A stretch of DNA of 64,000 nucleotides from contig CAMQGK010000567.1 of the NCBI GenBank assembly GCA_947000775.1, forward strand, positions 14,362,501 to 14,426,500, in the 5' to 3' direction. Numbering within the stretch: position 1 is the stretch's first letter; each line of letters opens with the position of its first letter. The position numbers and the translations under genes were made by a program. The notes beneath the pieces were generated by a model, which was not told the DNA's origin, searched no databases, and saw nothing but the letters and a program-made list of their open reading frames with translations. This document shows, piece after piece, positions 23,501-32,814 of this stretch. This DNA is from Pterois miles. Its lineage: Eukaryota; Chordata; Actinopteri; Perciformes; Scorpaenidae.

Positions 23501-26500
23501 GGGTGGTTGGTGTTGTTGGGATCACATACCTCCTTCCTCAAGATGAGAGACCACTGTGTCACCCAACTGTGGAAAGGTCAGTTCTGCTGTTTAATACATC
23601 ATCTGTTTACTGCTTAATCAGGGCTGAAAAATGTATATCGTGGTTCATTTTGAATAATATGTAATATTGTGATTTTGAAGCTTTGCAAGTACACAAACGT
23701 ACCGGTCTTTAACACAGCATGTATCACATGTGCTTCTGTAAATCTCAGCGTACTGACATAATTATGCCTTTCACAGCCATTCATGTTGAAAAACAGTGAG
23801 ATTTGAATCTTACAAGTCAAATATACACTGGCTTTTACTTTTGTTTAAAAGTACTTTACAAGAATTTATTTGAATTTGCACATTGTGAATTTCCCCACTG
23901 TGGGACCAATAAAGGAATATCTTATCTTATCTTATCTTATTGATACTGAATTAAATGATTGGAAAATATTTTACTTGTTTCCATCTTGATGTTTACCTCT
24001 TCATCAAACACAGTATACACAGTACTGTACATACTGTCTGTACAAAGAGACAAAGACAGGCATGATCCTAGATAATGAGGTGAAATCAAAATTACGTCTT
24101 CTCTTTACAGTCTCACAGGCCTGCTTCGATGACATGCCCTGACATGATTTTGATCTGGTTTTTGTCTGTTAAAATACCAGTTTAGCACGTTTGGCCTATT
24201 ACCTACATAAGTTGACAACAACAAAACAAGTCACAACATCGTTGCTCTATAGACAATAGTGCATGAATGAAAGTGAAATGAAAGTTGTTTTGGGCATCAA
24301 TGTGATTGATAGGTTTTTTTTCATGACACCTCGAACGTCTCTGAATATAGACTCTTTGAGAGTCAGTAAATTAGTTTATTTACCATATTGTATATCTAAA
24401 GAAATTTCTTTCACACTGATCCCCATTTTTAAAAATGTATGTAATTGCATGTGGATTATGTGGCACACGAGGAAAAGCCTTTCACAGCAGCCTACAGAGA
24501 CATAAATGAAGGGGCTTATAAATGTCATCTGCCTAAATGACTTCATTTGTTTCCCCACTATCATTGTTTCCACTACAGAGCATACAAGTCCTGTGGACAA
24601 GGGGGGCCACCACATGTGAAGATTGTGGTAGAGTGGGACAAAGAGACCAAGGACTAGTGAGTGAAACAGATTAATATTTACTAGAGTTCTGTGGTCTGTT
24701 GGTTTTTAGTTACAGTATTTGTTCTGCACAGAATGAAAAGGAGCCAGTGTTGACATTTGTTTGCTGTAATCATCGGAAACAGTATATTGGATTTCAAAAA
24801 GCTTGACTGCACACACCAAATTACACTGGTGTTCTTTTGGAAGAATGGGTTAATTTTAATAACTTGCCTAGTAGACATTGAGTGTGTGATTTACTGTAAT
24901 TTTATTAACAGTCATTCATTACCGGGCAGATGAACAAGTTTGTCCTTGTAAGCGATTATGTCAACAGCACTAGAGAGATGACAGAATCAGTTTTAATGTT
25001 GAATAATAAAAAAAAATCTGAAAATAAATGCCTGCATCTTGCAGCACTACGTGTCAGCCATGACAGATAGGGGATGTTACTTAGAGAAAACAATCAACAG
25101 CATCATGCATTGAACCACAGTGTGATCTGTAAATATTTGACAACCTTCAGTGCCCATCAGGTCATCTAATCCTCAGACCTGCTTCACATAATGTGACAGC
25201 TCATTGGTTTGGAAGGAAACAACTTGTCACAGTCACAAACAATAAGCTTGCCCACACATCACTGCACTATCATGTGTCAGTTTCAGTTAAGAACACAGTT
25301 TCGTAGTTTAAGGGGAGGCAAAATCTCAATAAAATTGATGGCGACAGCCATTTCATCTTGCAGGATTTCTGCTGGAAGTTAAACTTAAACTTATCAAGGG
25401 CTATTTTACAGCTGGGCTCTTGAATGTAGGTGCCTCTGCTAGTCATCACATTATTTGCTTTTGAAAAATAAACTTGCTTAATCTTCATACACGTGCTTAG
25501 TTTGAAACAGCTGTGGTTTTAAACCACAAGTAAGACAAGCCAGAGTCTGAAGTTCGGCCGACACAATCAACGACACGTCAGCTCTTATTTCCTCACTTAA
25601 GTTAATTACAGTACTGTATGTGTTTAACACACACACACCCTGTACTGGTCAAATGGAAGCGACATCTTGATCAGAAGCCATGTGTAGTTCATCAATATTC
25701 CAGGTTGGCAGTCGCTACTGTAACATCCTTTGGCAGACATGGAGGAAAATCCCTGCAAGACACTGAATTAATACTCTCAAACCTGTAGTTAATGTTTGTG
25801 CAGGTATTGTTTGTGAAGCTGTTCTCAGCCCCTGGGCAAAATCCAATACTCTTAGAAGAACTTGCAGTAGTGTTAAACAATTACTAATAAACTATCTTGA
25901 ACTATCTTGAAATTTTTAGTGACTTTACTGATTTATGAAGCAGTTTGTCTAAAAACCCAAGGCAGATCTTATGATCGTCGCATGACTTTCTGTTGAATGA
26001 ATGAAGTGTGCTTCATGTTCCGACAGTCTGTTTGGACACACTGAGGAGGAGTACATTCCTGATGCTGAGAGTGTGTATCTGCACCGGGAACAACATCATC
26101 AGCCGCAGGCCTGCACCCTCGCTCAGTGCTTTCAGCTCTACACTAAGGAGGAGCAGGTAACACTGTGACCACACACATAGCCCATGCACATGTAATTCCA
26201 CACAGTGAACTACTGCACAGTCAGTAGATTGACATTAGAAAATAAATCCTAGATTTGCCTTTGCACATGTCAGTGGTAAGTATATTTTAAAGTATAACCT
26301 CACATTTGTCTCCTCCGCAATGGTTTATCATTCCTCTGCTGAAGTTCTAACAGCCTTTCACTCTGTGGTTTTACTGTGCATTTGACTCCTAATGCAATTG
26401 TTTGCAATATACTGAGCACATGCCTGCATATACACTGTGGTTTGACTTGCCTGCGAGTGCCCTGGAGGAGAATAGAGGGAAACAAGAGGAAACCTCTGGG

Positions 26501-29500
26501 CCCTTATCCTGTGTGAGGCCTATTTTATAAGCGGTGTGGTTGGAGCTGGTCCTTGACGGCTGTTGTCTGGGCTGTCTGTGTGTTTCAGCTGGCCCCGGAC
26601 GATGCCTGGCGCTGTCCCCATTGCAAGCAGCTGCAGCAAGGCCGCATTAAGCTCAGCCTGTGGACGCTGCCGGATGTGCTCATACTGCATCTCAAGAGGT
26701 TCAGACAGGTATTTAAACTCAACCAAACACTGTTCAAATAGGAACCAGAAATGTGGAACTAGATCTGCTTTCTGAGTGCCAGAATTACTTGTTTTCATTT
26801 TGCATAAAATTTTCTTTATCTGTGTTTGTGTTGGACTTGTTAGGGTTAAGCCCTTAGGGTACGGGCTTGGAGTCAAACCTCAGTACTTTTTGTGGCTCTG
26901 TAGCACTGATTATATATTGAATAAAGCTGGAATCAAATGTCTGGTCAAATTTGTAGTCTTGTTTACTTATTTTTGGATCAGATAGTTCCTGTTGTAAATT
27001 CATTCAGTCATAAATTCGTGCAACAATTGAATCGAAGGCAACTGGACTTAGATTTGTCTCTGAAGACTAGTGGGGACTAGTTAGGCTGTAGCGTTACGAA
27101 CTGATGAAGCCACTTGGATAAGGGGCGAAACGTCTTCAGAGACAAATCTAAGTCCAGTTGCCTTTGATTCAGTTGTTGCCAGAATGAATATGACCTGGAT
27201 GAACATTCACAGACTCATTCATAAATTCAACCAATATTTATACTCCAGAGATCACTGAGGGGCGACCCTTGGTTACAATGCCATTGAATCAATTACAAGA
27301 CAAAGAAAAGGAAAACAACAACGAGATATACAAACACAAGATGCAATATCATTTTATAATAGTGAAAACCATTAAATCTTTAGAACAATTCAATAGATAC
27401 ATTTGGATATTCAAGACTAAAATCTTTTGTCACTTTTAAACTTGTATATTTTGGCCAAGTTCTTGTGTGGATGGTCATTTCTAGACAACAATGACCATTT
27501 AAGATCTATGGCTTCATTTATTTATGTTCAAATGGGGAGGTACAGGGTTATGACCTGCAACAAAGGTCCCAAGGCTGGAATCAAACCCAAGATGCTGCAG
27601 TTATTTGGCAGGCACACTCTGCTACCAAGGCGCTCCAGAAAAATAATTTCCATATTGATACTGAAACTCCGATATCACGTCTGCACCAGTATTGAAACAT
27701 TTTAAACAATATCCAACCTCACTTAAAGAGTTTACTTTATTTTCTGAAGCATGCATCCTTTGTGGGTTTGACTAAATGGATCTTAAATGTAAGGAAAGAG
27801 TTGGCTGGTGCTTTAAACAATCAAGCAGTTAAAAGTCCTTAGTAATGACTGTAGCTCGTGTGTACTTTTCATGGAACCCCAAATAAACTGTGACTTCATG
27901 TGTCTGAAAAGGGATAACCCATCACCATATTTCAAGTGCTCTAGGTGCTCCTAAATGCTGATGTGTTCATGTTGGCCCCTGTTTCAGGAGGGGGACCGCA
28001 GGGTGAAGATGCAGAACATGGTGAGGTTCCCGCTGATGGGCATGGACATGGCTCCCCATGTGGTTAAGAGAAGCCAGAGCAGCTGGAGTTTACCTTCCCA
28101 CTGGTCGCCATGGAGACGCCCTTACGGCCTGGGAAGAAACCCCGATGACTACCTGTACGACCTGTATGCTGTGTGCAACCACCATGGGAACATGCATGGA
28201 GGCCACTACACAGGTAACGCTATAAACAGTTGTTCCATGTGAGATTTAGACAGCATCAGTCCAGATGTTCATCATGCATTTTGACCTATTCGTCTCTTTG
28301 CTTTGCACTCACAGCGTACTGTAAGAACTCCATTGACGGTCAGTGGTACTGTTTTGATGACAGTGAGGTTTCACTGGTAGCCGACGATGACGTGTGTCAG
28401 CAGACGGCCTACATCCTGTTCTACCAACGGAGGACTGTTATTCCGTCCTGGTCGGCAAACAGCTCTGTTGCTGGTCAGTATTTATTTCTTACCACTTCTT
28501 TAAAATCTGCTATAATTAGATTTCCAGTCATGTTGTCTTGCAGTCAAAGGAAAGTGTTTTGTCAGCCACAAAGGTATACCACACTACTACTGTGACAGAA
28601 GGTTTAAGTTTAAAGTTGAAAACTAACAAACGGCCAGTGTAAACAGCTTAATGACCGTGAAGCCATATTTCTGATTATGATTTTTGGGAAATTGCCATAT
28701 TGTTTGAGGAAAGTAATTCGATAAAATGCCACACCATGGCTCTGAATCTTTAACAGAAACTAGAGTTTTGATTGTTTTGTTTTTTGGCAGGTTCCACCAG
28801 TTCATCCCTGTGTGACCACTGGATCAACAGGTTACCTGGCAGCAGGCCTGCTAGCTTGGCCTCTGGAGCCTCATCCAGACGCACCTCTCTGGCATCACTG
28901 GCCGAGTCAGTAGAGTTTCCAGTAGAGCGTAGTGAGGATGATGGTGAGATGATGCTTATATTTGTTTTCATATACTTGATTTTGCAGGTGACTGATTGTA
29001 AGTCTTTATTTCATTACATAATTCTAACAGAAGCATGAAGCACTGAGTTAGCATTTGAGTTTGATCATTATAAAAGCAAAACCACATCCACTCACACCAG
29101 ATGAGACTGGACTTTAACATTCAGAAGACTAAAACCAATATAAAACAGAGCATGTGGCAAACATTCAGTTACAGACTGAAATGACAAAAGGAAACAGCTT
29201 CGAAGAGAGAGTTTGCTTTCAATGAGAATCCTGCCTTTTAAAATAAGCAACTGAAACCTTTGTGCAAAGTGCAAAAGTCTCCAATGACAATATTTCTGTT
29301 GGAATCAAAAGATACCACCAAGGTTTCACAGAGCCCTTTAAAATCTCCAAAATCCCATTATTATTGTTTAAAGAGGGAGAGTGTTGCAGGAACAAGGCAG
29401 AAATGGTAAATGGCGCTTTTCTAGTCTTCTGACCACTCAAAGCGCTTTACACTACATTCATACACTGATGGCAGAGACTATGAAAGGTGCCAGCTTTGCT

Positions 29501-32500
29501 CATCAGGACCGAATTTAAATACTCATTCACACACTGATGTGCCTTTTGGAGCAATTTGGGATTAAGTGACTTGCTCAAGGACACATCGACATGTGACCGG
29601 AGCAGCTGGGGATCGACCCGCCGACCTTCCAATTGGTGGACGACCTGCTCTACCCTCTGAGCCACAGTCTGACTTGACATGCTTCACGTGTGACTGGGTC
29701 GAGCCAGACGACATGCCTGACAGAGCTCTGTGCTGTGGGAAACCTCACATACCGAGTGAATCCAAATTGAGACAGACATTGGTTTGGGCTGCTGGTTGTG
29801 GTTAATGTAAGTGTAGGCTCTGTTTAACCCTCTTGAATACAGGCTCAGCAAAGAAATGTTGGCCAGGCAAACTGGTATTTAACTACAATTTTCACATATC
29901 TATGGATAACGTTTCCAATTTACCTAATGCATTTAGCTGTACAACCAAGGTTTTTTTCTATTATTTCTGAGTGCCTAAACATTTAATTGTGGCATTAATG
30001 TTATTTTATTAGTTGTAGTCATTGTGGTGATACGGACTCGCCAGATTTCAGCCTGAGAACTGATTCCCAACCACATAATACAGAAATTTACTAGGAAAAA
30101 CAAATCTCACAAGTGCCTTGACAATGAAAAAAATATATCTTTAGTAATAAACAAATTGATAATAAGGAAATGTGTACTAAATGGAGGTTTCATTGAAAAT
30201 AAACCAATAAAATATTGTTCGGTATGAATAGCATTAAGGTCTGCCCTGATGCAGGTAACCAAGTGGAAAGCTGTTCTTTAATATTCACTCCAGCTAAGTT
30301 TCAGAATGCTCAAAATCACCCTCAATAAGAAAAGTTAAGACAGCAACAAAGTCTCAAAAGGGCCTAAAGACCAGAGTGCCTGGCTGAAATGAGGTCTGCA
30401 TTAGTCAAGGAAGGATCAGAGTATCCTGGGTGTGAAGGTCCTCACCTCTCTTAAGCCCTAAAGAAGAGGCGTCGTCACACCCTGATTGGCTGAGAGGGGA
30501 AATGCACCAAGCTGCTCTCATTTGTTAATCAGGAGTCAGTAGTTCACACCCTGCTGAACTACAGGTGATCTGTATCACCTCCAGGTTACTTAGGGGAACT
30601 GTGATATTCAGCTAAAATGAATGAAAAATAAATGACAGCACCAAAGGATGAGGGCCTGCCACATCATTATTCACTCATTTATTAAATGTAGTGTGTGAGA
30701 GTACATGAACACTTCAGCACAATATAATTGTTGTAATTTGGATTAATTGAGGGTTTCTAACAACACTTGAAGGCCTAGTCCACACATAAACAGGTATTTT
30801 TGTAAACATAGCTTTTTCTATGCATATTGGCCTTTTGTCCACACCCAAATGGTGGTTTAGGTCTCTGAAAACAAAGCTTTTGTAAAATTATTGGCTTGTA
30901 CCGTCAGATTGTGCACTGCTATCTCCTTTGTGAGGCGTTACTAATGAGATGACATGTATTGGACGTGGACAAATAACCTGCTAACAGGACTTTTTACGTG
31001 TTACTCTTCCACTATATTGAGGAACAGAGGCATCAGAATGCGCTGCAGAGGTCACTGTTACTTATCCAATACAGCACTCCCACAACACTGACCTCACTGC
31101 GTGTCCCAACCTGTCCACTGACCTTGACAGCGCTTCAGTTGTTTATTTATTTATTTTTTTTTTTTGCTTTTGTCAGGATAGAGTGTGTGTGTAGATGGGA
31201 TTGAACCAAGGAGGAAAAACACTGTTTACAAAAATACCCATGTATGTGTGGATTAGGCCTAAGTCCAGTTGGATGTCTTTTAAAAAAAAATATTTTTTGT
31301 TAAATGTTTCCCTGTCCTCAGGAGGATTCTCTGTCCGCCCTTTTGTGAGGAGCATTCAGCGTCAGAGCTTGTCGTCCAGGTCGTCCATCGCGAGCCCTTT
31401 AGCCTTCAGCGATGGTGGGATAAAGCCTTCCTGGTCTCTCTCTGCGAAGCTGCACATGAGATCCAACTCGCCCTCACGTTTCTCCCTCGACTCTCGGTGT
31501 TCTCCTCCTCTAGAGAGGATAGGAGAGGCCTGCGATGACAAAGTCTCTACATCCTGTTTTGGCAGCTACAGTAGACATGAACGCTACTTTGGCAGCAGGA
31601 CTCCCCTGTCTATGATGGAGAGCAACTTCAGTGACCACGACAACAACAAAAGGTTCCTGGACATGATGTACTGCAGGGCTCCCACTCCAGTGGAAAAGAA
31701 GAGCGCCAAAAATGAGGCAACTGAAAATAACAACCAGATCACAGCTATAGACCAAAACAGTCTACCAGCCCAAGCTACTCCCTCCAAAGAACAGAAACGC
31801 AAGAGCAGTATCGGGGGATTTGCCTCAAAGGCAGAAAGCACAGGCTCCGCAAAGAGTTCCAGCAAAGTGGAGCAAGAGAAAACCTCCAAAAAACGTTTGT
31901 GCTCAACCCATAAGATCTGCACTGCTGAGATGTCTTCCAGTACACCTGTGAAAGGGAAAAAAGTGAGCAATACTAAAGAAAAGAGTGTAAATGCCAAGAA
32001 AAGCACCTCTACACCCAGTGGAACTCCCTCCAAAACAAAGGAGGTAACTCAGCCTCTAGATGCAACGCCACAGCGCAAGCCATTTGTCCGCTCCACACCT
32101 CAGTCCTCAGCTTCTCCTTCTCCAACCGCGAAGAAGAATACTAGCGTCACTGAGAAAAGCTCCACGAGTAGTCGGAAAAGGCTGGTGGAAAGGAGCTGCA
32201 GCAGAGATTCTATGCACACTAGTCCCCTGGTCGACGGTCTCCGAGGCAGCTTGGCATCCCGCTCTTCGCTGTCTAAGAGTGGGGAGAGCAACCGGCCTGA
32301 AAGGAGATCTGTGAGGAGCTCCAGCAGCAGCTCTTCTGTCACTAGCCTTCGCTCACCCAGCGTGTCCACTAGAGACCTGCAGCGCAGCAGCAAATCTGAG
32401 GAAAAAGGCTTGTCTTTCTTCAAGAGCGCCCTCCGACAAAGGGAAAGCCGCCGGTCGGCTGATTTAGGGAAAAGCACCCTGCTCGCCAAAAAGGCTTCAG

Positions 32501-32814
32501 AGAGGACATGTAAGCAGAACGGACAGGCCAAGGACATCGGTGGTGATACCGGAAAGACAGGAGACGCTGTGTCCTCACAGACGTCTATAGAGACTAACGG
32601 AGGTGAGTCAAAGTCAGAGACAAAGGAGTCTTCCAAGCCCCCCAGCTCTCTTAGTCGCACTCTGTTGAACGTTGGCAAGTCCAAGTCTTCCACTTCTGAA
32701 GTAAGTCTCAAGTCTCCCTCTAACGGGAAGAAGCCTCTTGAAAGGATGGCATCTTCCCGAAAGCTGTCATCAAGCATGCAATCTCCTGCACGTACAACAA
32801 AGAGGCCTCAATGA
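19998..32814 (+). CDS. usp31: Ubiquitin carboxyl-terminal hydrolase 31 (spliced, 16 coding exons)
   Basis: Cysteine protease of the USP family that removes ubiquitin from proteins. Joined exons: 19998-20522, 20709-20843, 21170-21264, 21351-21443, 22032-22167, 22534-22681, 22783-22963, 23160-23271, 23482-23576, 24579-24656, 26027-26156, 26589-26708, 27988-28213, 28315-28473, 28791-28943, 31322-32814. All introns are GT-AG and all phases agree, giving 1,292 residues (human USP31 is about 1,350). The USP domain spans roughly residues 86-731: Cys box NHGNTCFMN with nucleophile C98, QHDAQEFLLWLLD at 190-202, zinc-binding CPHC pairs at 257-260 and 585-588, His box GGHYTAYC with H689, and WYCFDD with D706. 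The tail (about 732-1292) is Ser/Lys/Arg-rich and ends SSSMQSPARTTKRPQ, like human USP31. The start was chosen because MSCKA..SFSKKLFR and RSVGSFMSRVL match the known N-terminus. The paralogue USP43 is the alternative, but the tail fits USP31. Start codon and splice sites are read by eye. Confidence 0.95.
20523..20708 (+). other. usp31 intron 1, in-frame and stop-free
   Basis: The 186-nt intron is a multiple of three and has no stop codon in the usp31 frame, so it could be retained without breaking the reading frame. It has normal GTAAAT and TTGCAG ends. Human USP31 has no equivalent residues between HSRDFK and the VSKNA segment, which is why I treat it as an intron. Confidence 0.85.
20709..20843 (+). 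CDS. usp31: usp31 coding exon 2 (residues 176-220)
   Basis: The acceptor is TTGCAG|AAT. The exon encodes NAVSKNATQFKGNAQHDAQEFLLWLLDRVHEDLN, the second conserved USP box. The frame continues from exon 1 without any shift through the intron. Confidence 0.94.
21170..21264 (+). CDS. usp31: usp31 coding exon 3 (residues 221-252)
   Basis: An acidic linker (PPIEEDDES) leads into SFVQELFQAQYR, which matches the USP31 family. The acceptor is TTATCAG and the donor is ACAG|GTAGGC. The last codon is split. Confidence 0.92.
21351..21443 (+). CDS. usp31: usp31 coding exon 4 (residues 252-283), first CxxC
   Basis: Encodes SSLTCPHCQKQSNTFDPFLC and ISLPIPLPHTR. C257 and C260 form the first half of the zinc ribbon typical of USP finger subdomains. 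The donor is CG|GTGAGT. Confidence 0.94.
21444..22533 (+). other. usp31 introns 4 and 5 (either side of exon 5)
   Basis: Intron 4 (588 nt) and intron 5 (366 nt) show no gene. A short hAT-like end (TAGGGCTGCAGCAGCTGATTG) is visible at 22348-22368. The smaller introns 2, 3, 6 and 8 (330 nt or less) likewise hold nothing I recognise. Confidence 0.6.
22032..22167 (+). CDS. usp31: usp31 coding exon 5 (residues 283-328)
   Basis: Encodes PLYVTVVYQGKYSHCMRIGV and a ubiquitin-like-looking stretch ending KIPMDQ. The acceptor is TTTGCCAG and the donor is CAG|GTGCTA. Confidence 0.93.
22534..22681 (+). CDS. usp31: usp31 coding exon 6 (residues 329-378)
   Basis: Encodes FVLTEMYYDGFHRSFC, then a run of five Asp codons (GAT) and IFAFETPETF. 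The Asp run is a short in-frame GAT repeat and could vary in length. The donor is AGAG|GTAAAC. Confidence 0.93.
22783..22963 (+). CDS. usp31: usp31 coding exon 7 (residues 378-438)
   Basis: A weakly conserved insert (NLNHNNLKYGTEIGRTP...) is followed by the conserved KMILLVCNRACTGHQGKR. The acceptor is CTCATAG and the donor is AGAG|GTACTG. Confidence 0.92.
23160..23271 (+). CDS. usp31: usp31 coding exon 8 (residues 438-475)
   Basis: Encodes FGLPFVLYMERTVTWDALQK and EILEKMRHLLRPGVYIQ. The acceptor is GTTTTAG and the donor is CAG|GTAGGA. Read by eye, F/L at position 463 is conservative. Confidence 0.92.
23482..23576 (+). CDS. usp31: usp31 coding exon 9 (residues 476-507)
   Basis: Encodes VGPFSLRVVGVVGITYLLPQ and DERPLCHPTVER, the same order as human USP31. 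The acceptor is GTACAG and the donor is AAAG|GTCAGT. Confidence 0.92.
23871..23940 (+). repeat. LINE-type 3' tail in usp31 intron 9
   Basis: GTGAATTTCCCCACTGTGGG is followed by AATAAAGGAATA and a (TATCT)n run, the usual 3' end of a teleost non-LTR/SINE family. No coding part remains. The rest of intron 9 (23577-24578) shows nothing else. Confidence 0.5.
24579..24656 (+). CDS. usp31: usp31 coding exon 10 (residues 507-533)
   Basis: Encodes AYKSCGQGGPPHVKIVVEWD and KETKDY. The acceptor is CTACAG and the donor is CTA|GTGAGT. At 78 nt it is the smallest coding exon. Confidence 0.92.
24657..26026 (+). other. usp31 intron 10
   Basis: A 1,370-nt AT-rich intron with no recognised element, apart from a tandem CTATCTTGAA pair near 25891-25910. 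The short open frames on both strands have no family signature. Confidence 0.6.
26027..26156 (+). CDS. usp31: usp31 coding exon 11 (residues 533-576)
   Basis: Encodes LFGHTEEEYIPDAESVYLHR and CTLAQCFQLYTKEEQ, which match the family closely. The acceptor is CGACAG and the donor is CAG|GTAACA. Confidence 0.93.
26589..26708 (+). CDS. usp31: usp31 coding exon 12 (residues 577-616), second CxxC
   Basis: Encodes LAPDDAWRCPHCKQLQQGRI and LSLWTLPDVLILHLKRFRQ. C585 and C588 complete the zinc ribbon, and LILHLKRF is a hallmark USP motif. The acceptor is TTTCAG and the donor is CAG|GTATTT. Confidence 0.95.
27021..27178. repeat. Foldback repeat in usp31 intron 12
   Basis: Two 47-nt arms (27021-27067 and 27132-27178) are inverted copies that differ at two positions and enclose a 64-nt loop. 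The loop ends with CTGATGAAGCC...GGCGAAAC, a sequence found in many teleost dispersed repeats. I take it to be the end of a Penelope-like retroelement; that assignment is inference. Confidence 0.75.
27101..27131 (+). ncRNA. Hammerhead-ribozyme-like core (candidate)
   Basis: CTGATGA (27101-27107) is followed by an 18-nt stem-loop (27109-27126; six pairs with one mismatch around a GGAT loop) and GAAAC (27127-27131), then GTC. This is the order of the conserved hammerhead core CUGANGA, stem II, GAAA, with a GUC cleavage triplet. Stem III has no loop in cis, because C is followed directly by G. Only a paired two-copy form would close it (ACGU is self-complementary). Activity is unproven. Confidence 0.35.
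27547..27637 (-). mobile_element. tRNA-derived SINE fragment in usp31 intron 12
   Basis: On the minus strand it begins GGAGCGCCTTGGTAGCAGAG (A-box like) and contains GGGTTTGATTCCAG (B-box like). It then reads TTGCAGGTCATAACCC, as in a common teleost SINE family. The tail is lost or diverged. Confidence 0.55.
27988..28213 (+). CDS. usp31: usp31 coding exon 13 (residues 617-692), His box
   Basis: Encodes HVVKRSQSSWSLPSHWSPWR and DLYAVCNHHGNMHGGHYT; H689 is the general base of the protease. The acceptor is TTTCAG and the donor is ACAG|GTAACG. Confidence 0.95.
28315..28473 (+). CDS. usp31: usp31 coding exon 14 (residues 692-745), Asp box
   Basis: Encodes AYCKNSIDGQWYCFDDSEV with catalytic D706. 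The end of the USP domain, TAYILFYQRR, and PSWSANSSVAG follow. The acceptor is TCACAG and the donor is CTG|GTCAGT. Confidence 0.95.
28791..28943 (+). CDS. usp31: usp31 coding exon 15 (residues 745-796)
   Basis: Start of the Ser-rich tail: STSSSLCDHWINRLPGSRPA and SSRRTSLASLAESVE, ending SEDDG. The acceptor is TTGGCAG and the donor is GATG|GTGAGA. The next exon lies 2.4 kb away. Confidence 0.93.
29402..29666 (-). mobile_element. tRNA-derived SINE in usp31 intron 15
   Basis: Read on the minus strand it starts TGTGGCTCAGAGGGTAGAGC (A box) with GGCGGGTCGATCCCC (B box). It ends GCGCTTTGAGTGGTCAGAAG...GCGCCATTTACC, a well-known teleost repeat body. It looks close to full length. A second, headless piece of the same family is at 11693-11796. 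Confidence 0.7.
30023..30663. mobile_element. Solo LTR in usp31 intron 15
   Basis: A 641-bp unit with TGTGG...CCACA ends, flanked on both sides by TCAT (30019-30022 and 30664-30667), a 4-bp target-site duplication. AATAAA-type signals lie inside. There are no gag or pol sequences, so this is a solo LTR left by recombination. A Gypsy-type source fits the 4-bp duplication but is inferred. Confidence 0.65.
31322..32814 (+). CDS. usp31: usp31 terminal coding exon 16 (residues 796-1292), Ser/Lys-rich tail
   Basis: A single 1.49-kb exon encodes 497 residues of low-complexity, phosphorylatable-looking tail. Conserved islands are GFSVRPFVRSIQRQSLSSRS, SWSLSAKLHMRSNSPSRFS, KGLSFFKSALRQRESRRSAD and the C-terminal SSSMQSPARTTKRPQ. 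The stop is TGA at 32812. Long open frames on the opposite strand here are by-products of the biased codon content. Confidence 0.95.

Noticed and set aside
32100..32777. 225-codon open frame on the minus strand
   Set aside because: Lies wholly antisense to usp31 exon 16. It arises from the Ser/Lys/Arg-rich codon content and has no family signature.
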